Shown piece after piece: positions 34,761-42,978 of a stretch of DNA of 42,978 nt (within the stretch, counting starts at the first letter, position 1; the number at the start of each line of letters is the position of its first letter). The stretch comes from Clostridium sp. (GTDB lineage Bacteria > Bacillota > Clostridia > Clostridiales > Clostridiaceae), in the NCBI RefSeq assembly GCF_021443865.1, contig NZ_JABUTB010000006.1:1-42978 (forward strand), in the 5' to 3' direction. The notes below the pieces were generated by a model. It saw only the letters and a list, made by a program, of their open reading frames with translations. It had not been told where the DNA came from and made no database searches. The position numbers and the translations under genes are program-made.

Positions 34761-36339
34761 ACAAAAGGAAAAGAAGGAGAAAATAAAGAAGGAAAGGGTT
34801 GGACTAATAAAAAGATTAAAAAATTTAGGAGTAAGGACGTTTAATAAATTTTATAATTCTAGGCTTGGAAAGACAATTAGAAAAGTTTTAGAGTGGCTAT
34901 TAAAAAATATTGAAAAAAGCATTCGATTTGAGCTTATGGTAGTCTTTGCAATATGTTTTGTTGTTGCATTTTTATTTTATGGATTTGCTAATAATATCTT
35001 GGCTCAAAATAGAACTGTTACTAAAATTCAGTATGATGCAGAAGATATACAGTATAAAGCTAATTCTGTTGCTAGGGAGTTAACTTCTAACAATATTTAT
35101 TATAATGAGAATAATGAAGCTTACGGAATAGAAGGCTTAGATGATAAAGATTCTATAATGGAAGTGTTAAATAGATTTAATAATGGAAAAGCAAAAATAT
35201 ATTTAACTGATTTAGATGGGAATATTCTTTACAATATTAATGGTGATGGCCAAGATAAATTAGATATATATACTATTTTAGATAAAAGTAATACTGCTCA
35301 AGATGAAGGAGCAGAAAGAACTTATCTTTATCCAGTTAATATAAATGGCGATAGAGCATATCTTATTTATTTTGAATCCCCTATACCTTATCTTTCATAT
35401 GAATATTTTATTGATACAAATTCATTTCTAGCGCTTATTCTATCTGTGATTGTATTTATTTCTATATTTATCATAATTACTAATAAGAAAATGAAGTATA
35501 TAGAAGAAATTGCAGCAGGGGTTAGAATGATTTCTAGTGGAGATTTATCTTATAGAGTAGATGAGAAAGGTAAGGATGAAATTAAAAACTTAGCAGAGAA
35601 TATTAATAATATGGCATCAGAAATACAAGAGAGAATGGAAGCAGAAAGAAGATCAGAAAAAACAAAAAGTGAATTAATAACAAATGTTTCCCATGATTTA
35701 AGAACTCCTCTTACTTCGGTAATGGGCTATATAGGTTTGATTAAAGAGGGTAAGTATCAAAATCAAGATATGATGAAGGAATATTTAGATATTGCTTTTA
35801 ATAAATCAAATCAATTAAAGGAGTTAATTGAAGATTTATTTGAATATACTAAAATTAACAACAAAGGAATTGTATTAGAGAAGAATAAAGTAAATATAGT
35901 TGAATTTTTATCTCAAATTATAGAAGAATATATTCCTATATTTGAAGAAAATGAAATAGAGGTAGTTAGTAAATTTGTAGATGAAAAGTCTATAGTAGAA
36001 ATTGATGCAAGTAAAATGGTTAGGGTTTTTGAAAATTTATTTTCTAATGCCATTAAGTACTCCTATAAACCAGGGGAAGTAACAGTATCTACATTTGAAA
36101 GTGAAGGCTATGTTACTATAGCTATTAAAAATAAGGGCGAAAATATTGCCAAGGAAAAGGTTGAAAGGTTATTTGATAGATTTTATAGAGTTGATGAAGC
36201 AAGGAATTCTAATGTTAAGGGAAGTGGACTTGGACTTGCGATATCAAAAAACATAATAAATTTACATGATGGACAAATTTGGGCTGAATCTGTAGGAAAT
36301 GATATAAGTTTTTATATAAAGTTAAAATGCATTAATTAA
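34750..36339 (+). CDS. Sensor histidine kinase
   Basis: A 529-residue membrane sensor. A very basic cytoplasmic N-terminus (about 60 residues) precedes helix 1 at about 61-82. An extracellular sensing domain (about 83-222) and helix 2 (about 226-246) are followed by a HAMP domain and 'NVSHDLRTPLTSVMGY' with the phosphorylated His at about residue 317. An N-box 'ENLFSNAIKYS', 'DRFYRVDEARN', and a glycine box 'GSGLGLAIS' form the ATPase. TTG start at 34750, overlapping the regulator stop by 11 nt, so translation is coupled. It phosphorylates the upstream regulator. Its signal is unknown. The extracellular domain contains no family signature that I recognise. Confidence 0.92.
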   Translation: MIGKQKEKKEKIKKERVGLIKRLKNLGVRTFNKFYNSRLGKTIRKVLEWLLKNIEKSIRFELMVVFAICFVVAFLFYGFANNILAQNRTVTKIQYDAEDIQYKANSVARELTSNNIYYNENNEAYGIEGLDDKDSIMEVLNRFNNGKAKIYLTDLDGNILYNINGDGQDKLDIYTILDKSNTAQDEGAERTYLYPVNINGDRAYLIYFESPIPYLSYEYFIDTNSFLALILSVIVFISIFIIITNKKMKYIEEIAAGVRMISSGDLSYRVDEKGKDEIKNLAENINNMASEIQERMEAERRSEKTKSELITNVSHDLRTPLTSVMGYIGLIKEGKYQNQDMMKEYLDIAFNKSNQLKELIEDLFEYTKINNKGIVLEKNKVNIVEFLSQIIEEYIPIFEENEIEVVSKFVDEKSIVEIDASKMVRVFENLFSNAIKYSYKPGEVTVSTFESEGYVTIAIKNKGENIAKEKVERLFDRFYRVDEARNSNVKGSGLGLAISKNIINLHDGQIWAESVGNDISFYIKLKCIN

Positions 36340-36407
36340 AGAATAAAGTAACCTTTTAGAAAGGTAGTTAATAAATTGATATAGAGATTATTTTTCTTGG
36401 AGGAAAA

Positions 36408-37349
36408 ATGCAAAATAAAAATCCTAACAGTACTTTTGGAATAGACATAAATGAATACACTCAAAATGTTAATTTTCAAACCTTGGCAAAGACTATTGAC
36501 TTTTTATATCTAAGATCTTCAGGTTCTGGTTCTGGAAAGTTTAGAGTAGATAAAAAGTTTTTGGAATTTGCTAAAGAAGCAAGAAATTATGGAATACCAG
36601 TAGGAGCTTATCACTTTGGGGTACCTTCTTATGATTTAACAACTGCCGATTCACAATGTAATGATTTTATTAACATATTGCAGGAGGGCTTTGGAAATAA
36701 AAATTATGGTGATTTATTCCCAGTATTAGATATAGAGACTCCTGTAGATAATAAAATAAGTACAAAGGCACTAATAGATTGGATAGAAAGATTTAGAAAA
36801 TGTTTTGAGAATAAAACTAGAAGAAGATTAATGCTATATACAGGAGCATTTTTCATTGAACTTTATAATGACTTTAAATTGCCAGATGGAAGTCAGCCTT
36901 TAAAGAATATGCCATTATGGATAGCATTATATACTAATGTCCCAGTTAACCCACCATATCCACCAGATTTAGGTGGTTGGAAAAGATGGAGAATATGGCA
37001 ATATAGTGAGGGAGAAGTAGTTCAAGGTGTTGGAAATCCTGTAGATGCAAACTGGGGACCAGATAATTTAGATGAATTAATGCAACCAAAACAAATTAAT
37101 GGTCTAAGAGCTGTAAAAGAAGGCGGTATACTAAAGGTAACTTGGAACAGAAATACTGATTCAGATCTTTTAGGATATAATATATTTGCTAATGGTTATT
37201 GGATTGGAACTGCTGATAAAAATGATACTAGCTTTGAAATTCCTTTATCTGAATTACCAGTTAAGACAAATGTACCAGTAACTATATCTATAGAAGCTTT
37301 TGATTATGATGGAGAAACTTCCCAAGTCAGAAGTAAAGTAACTGTATAA
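36408..37349 (+). CDS. GH25 muramidase with C-terminal Fn3-like domain, no signal peptide
   Basis: A 313-residue glycoside hydrolase family 25 lysozyme that cleaves the MurNAc-GlcNAc bond. Catalytic region 1 is 'FGIDINEYTQNVNF' near residue 10. 'IPVGAYHFGVPS' follows. The acid pair is 'LDIET' (about residue 107), and 'WRIWQYS' lies near 195. From about residue 225 comes a fibronectin III-like domain ('GLRAVKEGGILKVTWNRNTDSDLLGYNIFANG'). There is no N-terminal hydrophobic segment, since the coding sequence starts directly with polar residues, so it cannot use the Sec pathway as drawn. Either it works from outside after lysis, needs a holin-like exit, or acts on phage-like entry. A ribosome site GGAGG precedes the start. 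Follows the two-component system, which may control it. Confidence 0.88.
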   Translation: MQNKNPNSTFGIDINEYTQNVNFQTLAKTIDFLYLRSSGSGSGKFRVDKKFLEFAKEARNYGIPVGAYHFGVPSYDLTTADSQCNDFINILQEGFGNKNYGDLFPVLDIETPVDNKISTKALIDWIERFRKCFENKTRRRLMLYTGAFFIELYNDFKLPDGSQPLKNMPLWIALYTNVPVNPPYPPDLGGWKRWRIWQYSEGEVVQGVGNPVDANWGPDNLDELMQPKQINGLRAVKEGGILKVTWNRNTDSDLLGYNIFANGYWIGTADKNDTSFEIPLSELPVKTNVPVTISIEAFDYDGETSQVRSKVTV

Positions 37350-37358
37350 TTTTAATTT

Positions 37359-37402
37359 AAAAAAGATGATATTTCTCTGTTGATAGAATTATCATCTTTT
37401 TC
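37359..37402 (+). terminator. Intrinsic terminator after the muramidase gene
   Basis: AAAAAGATGATA and TATCATCTTTTT pair over 12 bp, and the stem extends through one mismatch (ATTTCT/AGAAT). It is followed by TTTTTCATTTTTT. Confidence 0.85.
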
Positions 37403-37541
37403 ATTTTTTAATATATATTGGTAATAATTTCATATAAAAAATAAATAATATTATTAGATTTATATTAAATTTGTTGAAGAAATATAATATAATAGTATAG
37501 ATATATTAATTGTTAGGGAAAGTTAGAAAGGAGTGGGGTAG

Positions 37542-39047
37542 GTGAAAAAAATAAATAAAAATACATTAATAGCTGCATCAGTTATACTTTTTTTAGTTAT
37601 TGTAGGAATTATAGGATATGTTTTTTCTGTTAATAAAAAGGTTGCAGCTTGGGAAAATAAAATTTACCCAGAAGTTAGTGTCCATGGTGTAAACATAGGC
37701 GGATTAAACGAAGAAGAAGCTATAAACCTATTAAAAGAAAAGTTACCAAATTTAATTGTGGACAAGAAGATAACTGTTTTAGCTGCTGATAAAACTTTAG
37801 AACTAAATTATGATACATTAAATTTAAATTATGATATTGAATCAGTAGTAAATGAAGCAGTAGTTTATGGAAAAGATAATGGACTTTTTGCTAAAAATTC
37901 TTTGATAAATGGAAAAAATTCTATAGAATTAAATCCTAAAGTGAATTTTGATGAAGAGGCTTTAGTAGCTTTTGAAAATAAGGTTTTAGAAGAAGTTAAT
38001 ATAGAACCGAAAAATGCATCTATAAATGTTAATTCAGGTAATGTTTCAATTGTACCTGAAGAAGTAGGTAAAACTATAGATAAAGAGGACCTTCATAATA
38101 AATTAGTAGAAAGCATTAGTGGAAATCCAAGTAATGACATAGAGCTTTCTTTTGAATTAAAGGATCAAGAAGCTAGTGTTAAATCAACGGATTTAGAAAG
38201 TATAACAGGAAAAATTAGCGAATATAGTAGCCATTATAATAATACTGGTGATGGTAGAGTTAGAAATATGGAAATAGCTGCAGGAATAATTAATGGAACT
38301 TTAGTTATGCCAGGTGAAGAGTTTAGCTATAATGCTTTAATAGGAGATACAACTCCAGATAAGGGATATGAAAAAGCTAATACTTATGTAGGAAATGAAA
38401 TAGTTCCTGATTACGGCGGAGGTATTTGCCAAGTATCAACAACTTTATATAGAGCTGTTATGAGAGCTAATATTAGATCTACTGAAAGAATGAATCACTC
38501 ATTAACAGTTTCATATTCTGAACCAGGATTAGATGCTACAGTTGCTAACGGAGTAGTAGATTATAAATTTGTAAATACTTATGATTTCCCAATATATATT
38601 CAAGGATATGTTAGTGGTGGAGTAGTAAACTTTACTATATACGGTAATGTTGAAGCTATGGGTAATAAAACTTATGAGCTTGTAAATGAAGTTCATGAAA
38701 AATATGATCCTAAAAAGAAATACGAAGATGATCCAACTATGGAAGCTGGAACAGAAAAAGTAGTATCATATGGTATGCCAGGATATAAAGCAAGCTCTTA
38801 TCAAATTACTTATGAAAACGGAGTTGAAGTAAATAGAGAACTTATTTCAACAGATGTTTATATGACAACTGATACTGTTGTTAAGAGAGGCACTAAGAAA
38901 AAAGAAGAACCTAAAAAAGAAGAACCTAAAAAGGAAGAAAATCAAACTCAAAAGCCTCAAGATTCAAATAATAACAGTGAAAAACCAAATGAAGAAACTA
39001 CTAATCAAGAAACTACTAATGAATCTGAAAATAAACCAAATGAATAA
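37542..39047 (+). CDS. VanW-family envelope protein
   Basis: A 501-residue membrane-anchored protein. A helix at about residues 10-30 is followed by peptidoglycan-binding-like segments (about 45-210). The VanW domain (about 225-345) shows 'YNNTGDGRVRNMEIAAGIINGTLVMPGEEFSYN', 'YGGGICQVSTTLYRAV', and 'HSLTVSY'. A G5-like end 'EKVVSYGMPGYKASSY' follows, then a 50-residue Lys/Glu/Pro-rich low-complexity tail. VanW proteins are frequently associated with vancomycin-type or other envelope functions, but their activity is not established, and this is not evidence of resistance. GTG start after AAGGAG. A 14-bp terminator follows. Confidence 0.88.
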   Translation: MKKINKNTLIAASVILFLVIVGIIGYVFSVNKKVAAWENKIYPEVSVHGVNIGGLNEEEAINLLKEKLPNLIVDKKITVLAADKTLELNYDTLNLNYDIESVVNEAVVYGKDNGLFAKNSLINGKNSIELNPKVNFDEEALVAFENKVLEEVNIEPKNASINVNSGNVSIVPEEVGKTIDKEDLHNKLVESISGNPSNDIELSFELKDQEASVKSTDLESITGKISEYSSHYNNTGDGRVRNMEIAAGIINGTLVMPGEEFSYNALIGDTTPDKGYEKANTYVGNEIVPDYGGGICQVSTTLYRAVMRANIRSTERMNHSLTVSYSEPGLDATVANGVVDYKFVNTYDFPIYIQGYVSGGVVNFTIYGNVEAMGNKTYELVNEVHEKYDPKKKYEDDPTMEAGTEKVVSYGMPGYKASSYQITYENGVEVNRELISTDVYMTTDTVVKRGTKKKEEPKKEEPKKEENQTQKPQDSNNNSEKPNEETTNQETTNESENKPNE

Positions 39048-39059
39048 TAGAATTTTAAT

Positions 39060-39093
39060 AAAAAACATTTTACTTTTGTAAAATGTTTTTTTT
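39060..39093 (+). terminator. Intrinsic terminator after the VanW gene
   Basis: AAAAAACATTTTAC (39060-39073) pairs perfectly over 14 bp with GTAAAATGTTTTTT (39078-39091) with a TTTT loop. Confidence 0.9.
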
Positions 39094-39177
39094 GAATTTA
39101 TTTTATACTTAAGATTATTGTACAATACTTTTGCAAATGATATTATATAATATATTAAATTATCAAAGGAGTTTTTT

Positions 39178-40014
39178 ATGACATACAAAATGGTCTGTAT
39201 AGATATGGACGGAACTTTACTTGGGAAAAGGAAACGAGTATCTAAAGAAAGTAAGGAAGTTATAAAAAAAATACATGATAAAGGCGTTGAAATAGTAGTA
39301 ACCACAGGAAGAATATACAATAATGCGGCATATTATTCACATCTTTTAGGAGTGAAATCCCCTGTAATTGCTGCTAATGGAGCAGTTGTTAGGGATAAGC
39401 ATAATAATAGGGTAATATATGAGAATACTATAGATACTGATGTATGTGTAAAACTTATTGAACTTCTATATAAGATGGACTTTTTCTTTCATTTTTACAC
39501 ACTAGATAGTATTTATTGTGGAGATAAAATAACTAAATTAGGTACTGAGATATATATGACTAAACAAGTAGGTTTCGAAAATTTAAAAATTAAATATCAT
39601 ATTATAAATAATTTAGAGGAATGGAAAGAATTCTTTAAAAGAACAAATGGACAAATTACCAAATGTATAGCTTTTTCACCAAAACCTAGTAAAGTTGCAG
39701 CTTTAAAGAAAGAACTTAGAAACATGGAAGATATTGTTTATTTTGGTTCTGGCTCTAGAAGTGTAGAAATTAATAATAGAGGTGTTTCTAAAGGGAGAGC
39801 AGTAAAAGCCCTTGCTGATTATTATGGATTCACTAGAGAAGAAATAGTATGTATAGGGGATAATGAAAATGATATATCAATGATTGAGTATGCTGGGTTT
39901 GGAGTTGCAATGGGAAATGCTATAGATGAAGTGAAGGCTTTAGCAGATTATATTACAGATACTAATAAAGAAAATGGAGTTGCAAAAGCAATAAAGAAAA
40001 TTTTCAATGTATAA
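39178..40014 (+). CDS. Cof-type HAD-IIB hydrolase
   Basis: A 278-residue HAD phosphatase of the Cof subfamily. Motif I 'IDMDGTLLGK' contains the nucleophile Asp at about residue 8, motif II is 'VTTGR', motif III Lys lies at about 205 ('SKGRAVKALADYYG'), and motif IV is 'GDNENDISMIEYAGFGVAMGNA'. The Cof cap lies between motifs II and III. Such enzymes dephosphorylate sugar phosphates or nucleotides. The substrate cannot be inferred. Start follows AAGGAG. It stands alone, between a terminator and the splB gene 52 nt on. Confidence 0.87.
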   Translation: MTYKMVCIDMDGTLLGKRKRVSKESKEVIKKIHDKGVEIVVTTGRIYNNAAYYSHLLGVKSPVIAANGAVVRDKHNNRVIYENTIDTDVCVKLIELLYKMDFFFHFYTLDSIYCGDKITKLGTEIYMTKQVGFENLKIKYHIINNLEEWKEFFKRTNGQITKCIAFSPKPSKVAALKKELRNMEDIVYFGSGSRSVEINNRGVSKGRAVKALADYYGFTREEIVCIGDNENDISMIEYAGFGVAMGNAIDEVKALADYITDTNKENGVAKAIKKIFNV

Positions 40015-40066
40015 ATAATAGTATGGATGGTTTTATTTATAAGCATAATATATAAGAGGTGATATT

Positions 40067-41071
40067 ATGTTTGTACCACAAAAGGTAGTATTTGAAGAAA
40101 AAGCTTTGAAATTTTCATTGGGGGAAGAGCTTTTTAATAATTTTAAAAAGCAAGGAATTGAAATTGAAGTTAATAAAACTGGAAGAGTAAATGGATCGAA
40201 GGATGATGCCGTAAAAAAGTTTTTTGATAGCAAAAGAACTTTAGTTATTGGAGTTAAAGGAAATGCAAAATTTCTAAGTTGTAAGCCTTCAGCACATTAT
40301 CAACTTCCTTTAGTAAGTGGATGTATGGGAATGTGTGAATACTGTTATTTAAATACACAACTAGGGAAAAGACCTTATGTTAAAGTTTATGTTGATATAG
40401 ATAATATATTAGATAGGGCCTTTGAATATGCAAATGAAAGACTACCACAAATAACAATATTTGAAGGTTCAGCTACATCCGATCCCATTCCAGTTGAAGG
40501 ATATACTCATGGATTAAGCAAGGCTATAGAAGTATTTGGTGAAAATGAACACACAAGGTTTAGATTTGTAAGTAAATATTCTGAGGTAGATCCTTTTATA
40601 GGATTAAATCATAATAATCATACAGAAATTAGATTTAGTATAAATTCACAAGAAATAATAAAAAAATACGAGCATGGAACTGATAGTGCAGAGAAAAGAA
40701 TAGAAGCTGCAAAAAAAGTAAAACAAGATGGTTATAAAATAGGCTTTCTAATAGCTCCAGTATTTATATATGAAGGCTGGAAAGAAGATTACAACAAATT
40801 ATTAGATAAAGTACAAAAAGAGTTTCAAGGAGAAGAAATTACCTTTGAAGTAATAACTCATAGATTCACAGAAAGAGCAAAAAATAATATACTCACCATA
40901 TATAAGGACTCTTCATTGCCAATGAAAGAAGAGGATAGAAAATTTAAGTATGGACAGTTTGGATATGGGAAATATATATACAAAGATGAGGATATGAAAG
41001 AAATAAAAGAGTTTTTTACTGAAAGATTAAGTAGGGATTTTGGAGAAAAAAGTATTTTATATATTGTTTAA
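40067..41071 (+). CDS. splB: Spore photoproduct lyase
   Basis: A 334-residue radical-SAM enzyme that repairs the UV lesion 5-thyminyl-5,6-dihydrothymine in germinating spore DNA. The cluster motif C-x3-C-x2-C is 'CMGMCEYC' at residues 86-93, with the flanking Tyr residues Y92 and Y94. 'FRFVSKYSEVDPF', 'HTEIRFSIN', and 'VFIYEGWKEDY' are characteristic of the family. The Cys that is the hydrogen donor in the Bacillus enzyme (Cys141) is A136 here ('FEGSATSDP'). C72 ('LSCKPS') may replace it, as I recall for other clostridial enzymes. Start follows AGAGGTGAT. Confirms that the organism forms spores. Confidence 0.92.
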   Translation: MFVPQKVVFEEKALKFSLGEELFNNFKKQGIEIEVNKTGRVNGSKDDAVKKFFDSKRTLVIGVKGNAKFLSCKPSAHYQLPLVSGCMGMCEYCYLNTQLGKRPYVKVYVDIDNILDRAFEYANERLPQITIFEGSATSDPIPVEGYTHGLSKAIEVFGENEHTRFRFVSKYSEVDPFIGLNHNNHTEIRFSINSQEIIKKYEHGTDSAEKRIEAAKKVKQDGYKIGFLIAPVFIYEGWKEDYNKLLDKVQKEFQGEEITFEVITHRFTERAKNNILTIYKDSSLPMKEEDRKFKYGQFGYGKYIYKDEDMKEIKEFFTERLSRDFGEKSILYIV

Positions 41072-41114
41072 ACAATATTTCGTAAAATAATATGTTAATT
41101 AATGATAAATGACT

Positions 41115-41143
41115 TTGACTAATAGGTTACCATATAGTATTAT
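41115..41143 (+). promoter_or_regulatory. Sigma-A-type promoter for trmL
   Basis: TTGACT (41115-41120), a 17-bp spacer, and TATTAT (41138-41143). Its predicted start lies about 41150, so a terminator-like hairpin at 41163-41190 would be in the leader RNA. Confidence 0.6.
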
Positions 41144-41162
41144 TTTTAATAGGTGTTAAATT

Positions 41163-41190
41163 AAGTAAGGTTATAAAATCTTACTTTTTT
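41163..41190 (+). terminator. Terminator-like hairpin in the trmL leader
   Basis: AAGTAAG (41163-41169) pairs with CTTACTT (41180-41186) over 7 bp with a 10-nt loop, followed by a run of T to 41190. Short and weak. It may end readthrough from splB or attenuate trmL. Confidence 0.5.
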
Positions 41191-41206
41191 GTTGGAGGTC
41201 ATTAAA

Positions 41207-41668
41207 ATGAATTTAAATATAGTTTTATATCAACCAGAAATCCCACAAAATACAGGAAACATTGCAAGAACTTGCGTTTTAACTAATTCAACCTTGCATT
41301 TAATTAAACCTATGAAATTTAAGATTGATGATAAACAAGTGAAAAGAGCGGGATTAGATTATTGGAGCGAACTAAAACTTGAAATGCATGAAAGTTATGA
41401 AGACTTTATGAAAAAGTATGGAGATAAAAAAATATACTTAGCAACCACTCATGGTGGTGAGCATTATGACGAAGTTTCCTTTAAAGAAGGAGATTTTATA
41501 ATGTTTGGTAGAGAATCAGCAGGTGTTCCGGAAGAGGTGCATAAGGCACATGAAGGAATAAGAATTCCAATGATTAAAACTAGCACAAGAAGCTTAAATC
41601 TGTCAAATACTGTAGCAATAATAGCTTATGAAGCCTTAAGACAAATTGGTTTTCCTGAAATGAAATAA
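41207..41668 (+). CDS. trmL: tRNA (cytidine(34)-2'-O)-methyltransferase
   Basis: A 153-residue SPOUT methyltransferase that methylates the wobble nucleotide of tRNA-Leu. Seen: 'YQPEIPQNTGNIARTC' at the N-terminus, 'LDYW', and the knot motifs 'IMFGRESAGVPEEV' and 'IPMIKTSTRSLNLSNTVAIIAYEALRQ'. I start it at ATG 41207, 8 nt after GGAGGT, and not at the TTG at 41189. The ribosome site lies inside that longer version. The gene is 15 nt upstream of the DegV gene, so they are probably co-transcribed. Confidence 0.9.
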   Translation: MNLNIVLYQPEIPQNTGNIARTCVLTNSTLHLIKPMKFKIDDKQVKRAGLDYWSELKLEMHESYEDFMKKYGDKKIYLATTHGGEHYDEVSFKEGDFIMFGRESAGVPEEVHKAHEGIRIPMIKTSTRSLNLSNTVAIIAYEALRQIGFPEMK

Positions 41669-41683
41669 TTAGGGGGAATAATA

Positions 41684-42520
41684 ATGAAAAAAATAAAAAT
41701 ATTAACAGATAGTTGTTTAGATCTTCCTGACCAGTTGATTAAAGAGAATAACATTGATGTTTTACCACTTCTAATTAACTTTGGTGATAAAAGTTATTTA
41801 GATAGAAATGAAATAGATTTAAAGACAATGTTAGATAAGATTGACAAAGAAGGGATTGTCCCAACTACGGCACAAGTCACACCAAATAGATTTGAAGAAT
41901 ACTTTAGAAATGCTTTAAATGAAGGATATGAAGTAGTTGTGTTACTTATGTCTTCAAACATGAGTGGAACATATAATTCAGCATGTATAGCAAAGGAAAT
42001 GGTAGATTCTGATGATATTACTTTAATAGACACTCAAGTTGTAACATCGGCTCAAGGATTCTTTGTGTTAAAAGCATGTGAACTTAGAGATAAGGGGTTA
42101 AGCCCAAAAGAAATTAAAAGAGAAATAGAAGAATTGATACCTAAAATGAATGCATCTTTATGCTTTGAATCATTAGACAATTTAGTTAGAGGCGGTAGAA
42201 TATCTAAGACTGCAGGGGTTATAGGAAATGCTTTAGGTCTTAGAGTTATAGTAGGCTTTGAAAATGGAATGATGATAGCTAAAGATAAGGTAAGAGGCAA
42301 TAAAAAGGTTATTAAGAAAATAATTTCTGAATATGAGAATTCTAACGCTGACAGAGATGAATATGTTATGCTAACAGAGATAGAAAGTCCAGAAATTAAA
42401 AGTGAACTTAAAAAATACTTAGATGAAAATAATATTAAACATATAGAAACTACTCCAGGCTGTACAGTTGGTATCCATTCAGGAGTTGGAGCATGTGGAT
42501 TATTTTTTGTAACTAAATAA
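41684..42520 (+). CDS. DegV-family fatty-acid-binding protein
   Basis: A 278-residue DegV protein. 'KILTDSCLDLP' at the start, 'VVLLMSSNMSGTYNSA', 'DTQVVTSAQGFFVLKA', 'SLDNLVRGGRISKTAG', and 'GIHSGVGACGLFF' at the end are diagnostic. Proteins of this family (FakB-like) bind a fatty acid and present it for phosphorylation by FakA. No fakA is in this window, so the specific partner is elsewhere. Strong AGGGGG site and a terminator at 42577. Confidence 0.88.
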   Translation: MKKIKILTDSCLDLPDQLIKENNIDVLPLLINFGDKSYLDRNEIDLKTMLDKIDKEGIVPTTAQVTPNRFEEYFRNALNEGYEVVVLLMSSNMSGTYNSACIAKEMVDSDDITLIDTQVVTSAQGFFVLKACELRDKGLSPKEIKREIEELIPKMNASLCFESLDNLVRGGRISKTAGVIGNALGLRVIVGFENGMMIAKDKVRGNKKVIKKIISEYENSNADRDEYVMLTEIESPEIKSELKKYLDENNIKHIETTPGCTVGIHSGVGACGLFFVTK

Positions 42521-42576
42521 TTGAAATTATATTTATATTAATATTAATAAGAATTAAAATTTAATTGAGAAATGCA

Positions 42577-42610
42577 ATACAGAGCTACTTATGTGGCTCT
42601 GTATTTTTGT
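42577..42610 (+). terminator. Intrinsic terminator after the DegV gene
   Basis: ATACAGAGCTAC (42577-42588) pairs with GTGGCTCTGTAT (42593-42604) over 12 bp with one G-U pair and a 4-nt loop, then TTTTTG. Confidence 0.86.
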
Positions 42611-42769
42611 ATAAAAATAAAAACTTCTTCCTAAGTATAACGTTTACTTAAAGAATGTGATATTATTAATTTTATGATGTTGATTTTAAAAATGATAATA
42701 AGAGAGGTAATTTAAATTATATCAGAAGTTAAATCAAGTGTCAATAGATTTTTTTCTTGGAGGGATAGT

Positions 42770-42978
42770 ATGAATACTAAATATGTTTTTGTAACAGGTG
42801 GAGTTGTTTCAGGATTAGGAAAAGGAATTACAGCAGCTTCTTTAGGTAGATTATTAAAAAATAGAGGGTTAAAAGTATCAATTCAAAAGTTTGACCCGTA
42901 TCTAAATATTGATCCAGGAACAATGAGTCCTTATCAACATGGAGAAGTTTTTGTAACTGATGATGGTGCAGAAACTGA
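42770..42978 (+). CDS. pyrG: CTP synthase, 5' end only
   Basis: The window ends after about 69 codons of an open frame that starts at ATG 42770 with GGAGGG at 42759-42764. The encoded N-terminus '[28 protein letters not shown]' (in parts), '[15 protein letters not shown]' and '[14 protein letters not shown]' is diagnostic for CTP synthase, the ATP- and glutamine-dependent enzyme that converts UTP to CTP. The P-loop is '[10 protein letters not shown]'. The gene continues beyond 42978. The 159 nt upstream hold an AT-rich gap, and I did not see the GGGC-type reiterative-initiation attenuator known from Bacillus pyrG. Confidence 0.93.
   Translation, partial: MNTKYVFVTGGVVSGLGKGITAASLGRLLKNRGLKVSIQKFDPYLNIDPGTMSPYQHGEVFVTDDGAET

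Noticed and set aside
37542..39047. Vancomycin-resistance cluster suggested by VanR/VanS-like and VanW-like genes near ddl
   Set aside because: No vanH, vanA/B-type ligase, or vanX is present; ddl carries ordinary housekeeping features and is separated by hppA and the transposase derivative.
1..42978. tRNA genes, rRNA genes, CRISPR arrays, prophage or replication origin
   Set aside because: No cloverleaf-like GTTC-A segments, regularly spaced short repeats, phage structural genes or origin-type iterons were seen.

Overview
This window comes from a very AT-rich, spore-forming Firmicute, most likely Clostridium sensu stricto. The evidence is AGA/TTA-rich codon use, strong GGAGG-type ribosome sites, frequent GTG and TTG starts, a prkA-yhbH-spoVR sporulation block, a spore photoproduct lyase, a rubrerythrin, a Cys T-box and a K+-dependent-type membrane pyrophosphatase. 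I see no tRNA, rRNA, CRISPR array or prophage. Species cannot be named from the sequence alone.

Region 1 (1-14.5 kb) is an accessory cell-surface locus. Five same-strand genes end at a strong terminator (13869-13900). Two are paralogous small membrane-anchored proteins (53-550, 2730-3236). One is a membrane-anchored Ig-like protein (622-2658), one a small secreted protein (3257-3943), and one a giant 3257-residue secreted protein (4089-13862). The giant protein alternates about 13 mucin/carbohydrate-binding-like modules with about 13 Ig-like DUF5011-type modules. The Ig-like protein, the small secreted protein and the giant share a C-terminal beta-rich domain, and none has a sortase signal. 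The layout resembles WxL-type surface clusters without the WxL motif. A further membrane-anchored small protein follows (13978-14472). This is the best candidate for an undescribed system.

Region 2 (14.8-21.6 kb) holds a small DUF2628-like membrane protein that ends in a 25-bp perfect hairpin, the prkA-yhbH-spoVR sporulation operon, and a rubrerythrin followed by two unrecognised genes. Region 3 (21.6-25 kb) has convergent pssA, a YegS-type lipid kinase, and a soluble PRC-barrel/MgtE_N/CBS protein. The leader of the last carries a 26-codon upstream ORF and mutually exclusive hairpins that could gate its ribosome site.

Region 4 (24.9-32.6 kb) is metabolic and housekeeping: a T-box-controlled cysK-cysE pair whose promoter overlaps a 20-bp palindrome, then queG, plsC, nth, ddl and hppA. 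Region 5 (32.7-39 kb) contains an intact but apparently catalytically dead IS1595-type transposase derivative on the minus strand. It is followed by an OmpR/VanR-type two-component system with a 14-bp inverted repeat in its leader, a GH25 muramidase without a signal peptide, and a VanW-type envelope protein. Region 6 (39-43 kb) has a Cof-type phosphatase, splB, trmL, a DegV lipid-binding protein and the 5' end of pyrG, cut by the window edge.

All family calls rest on recognised motifs read by eye. No database or folding search was run.
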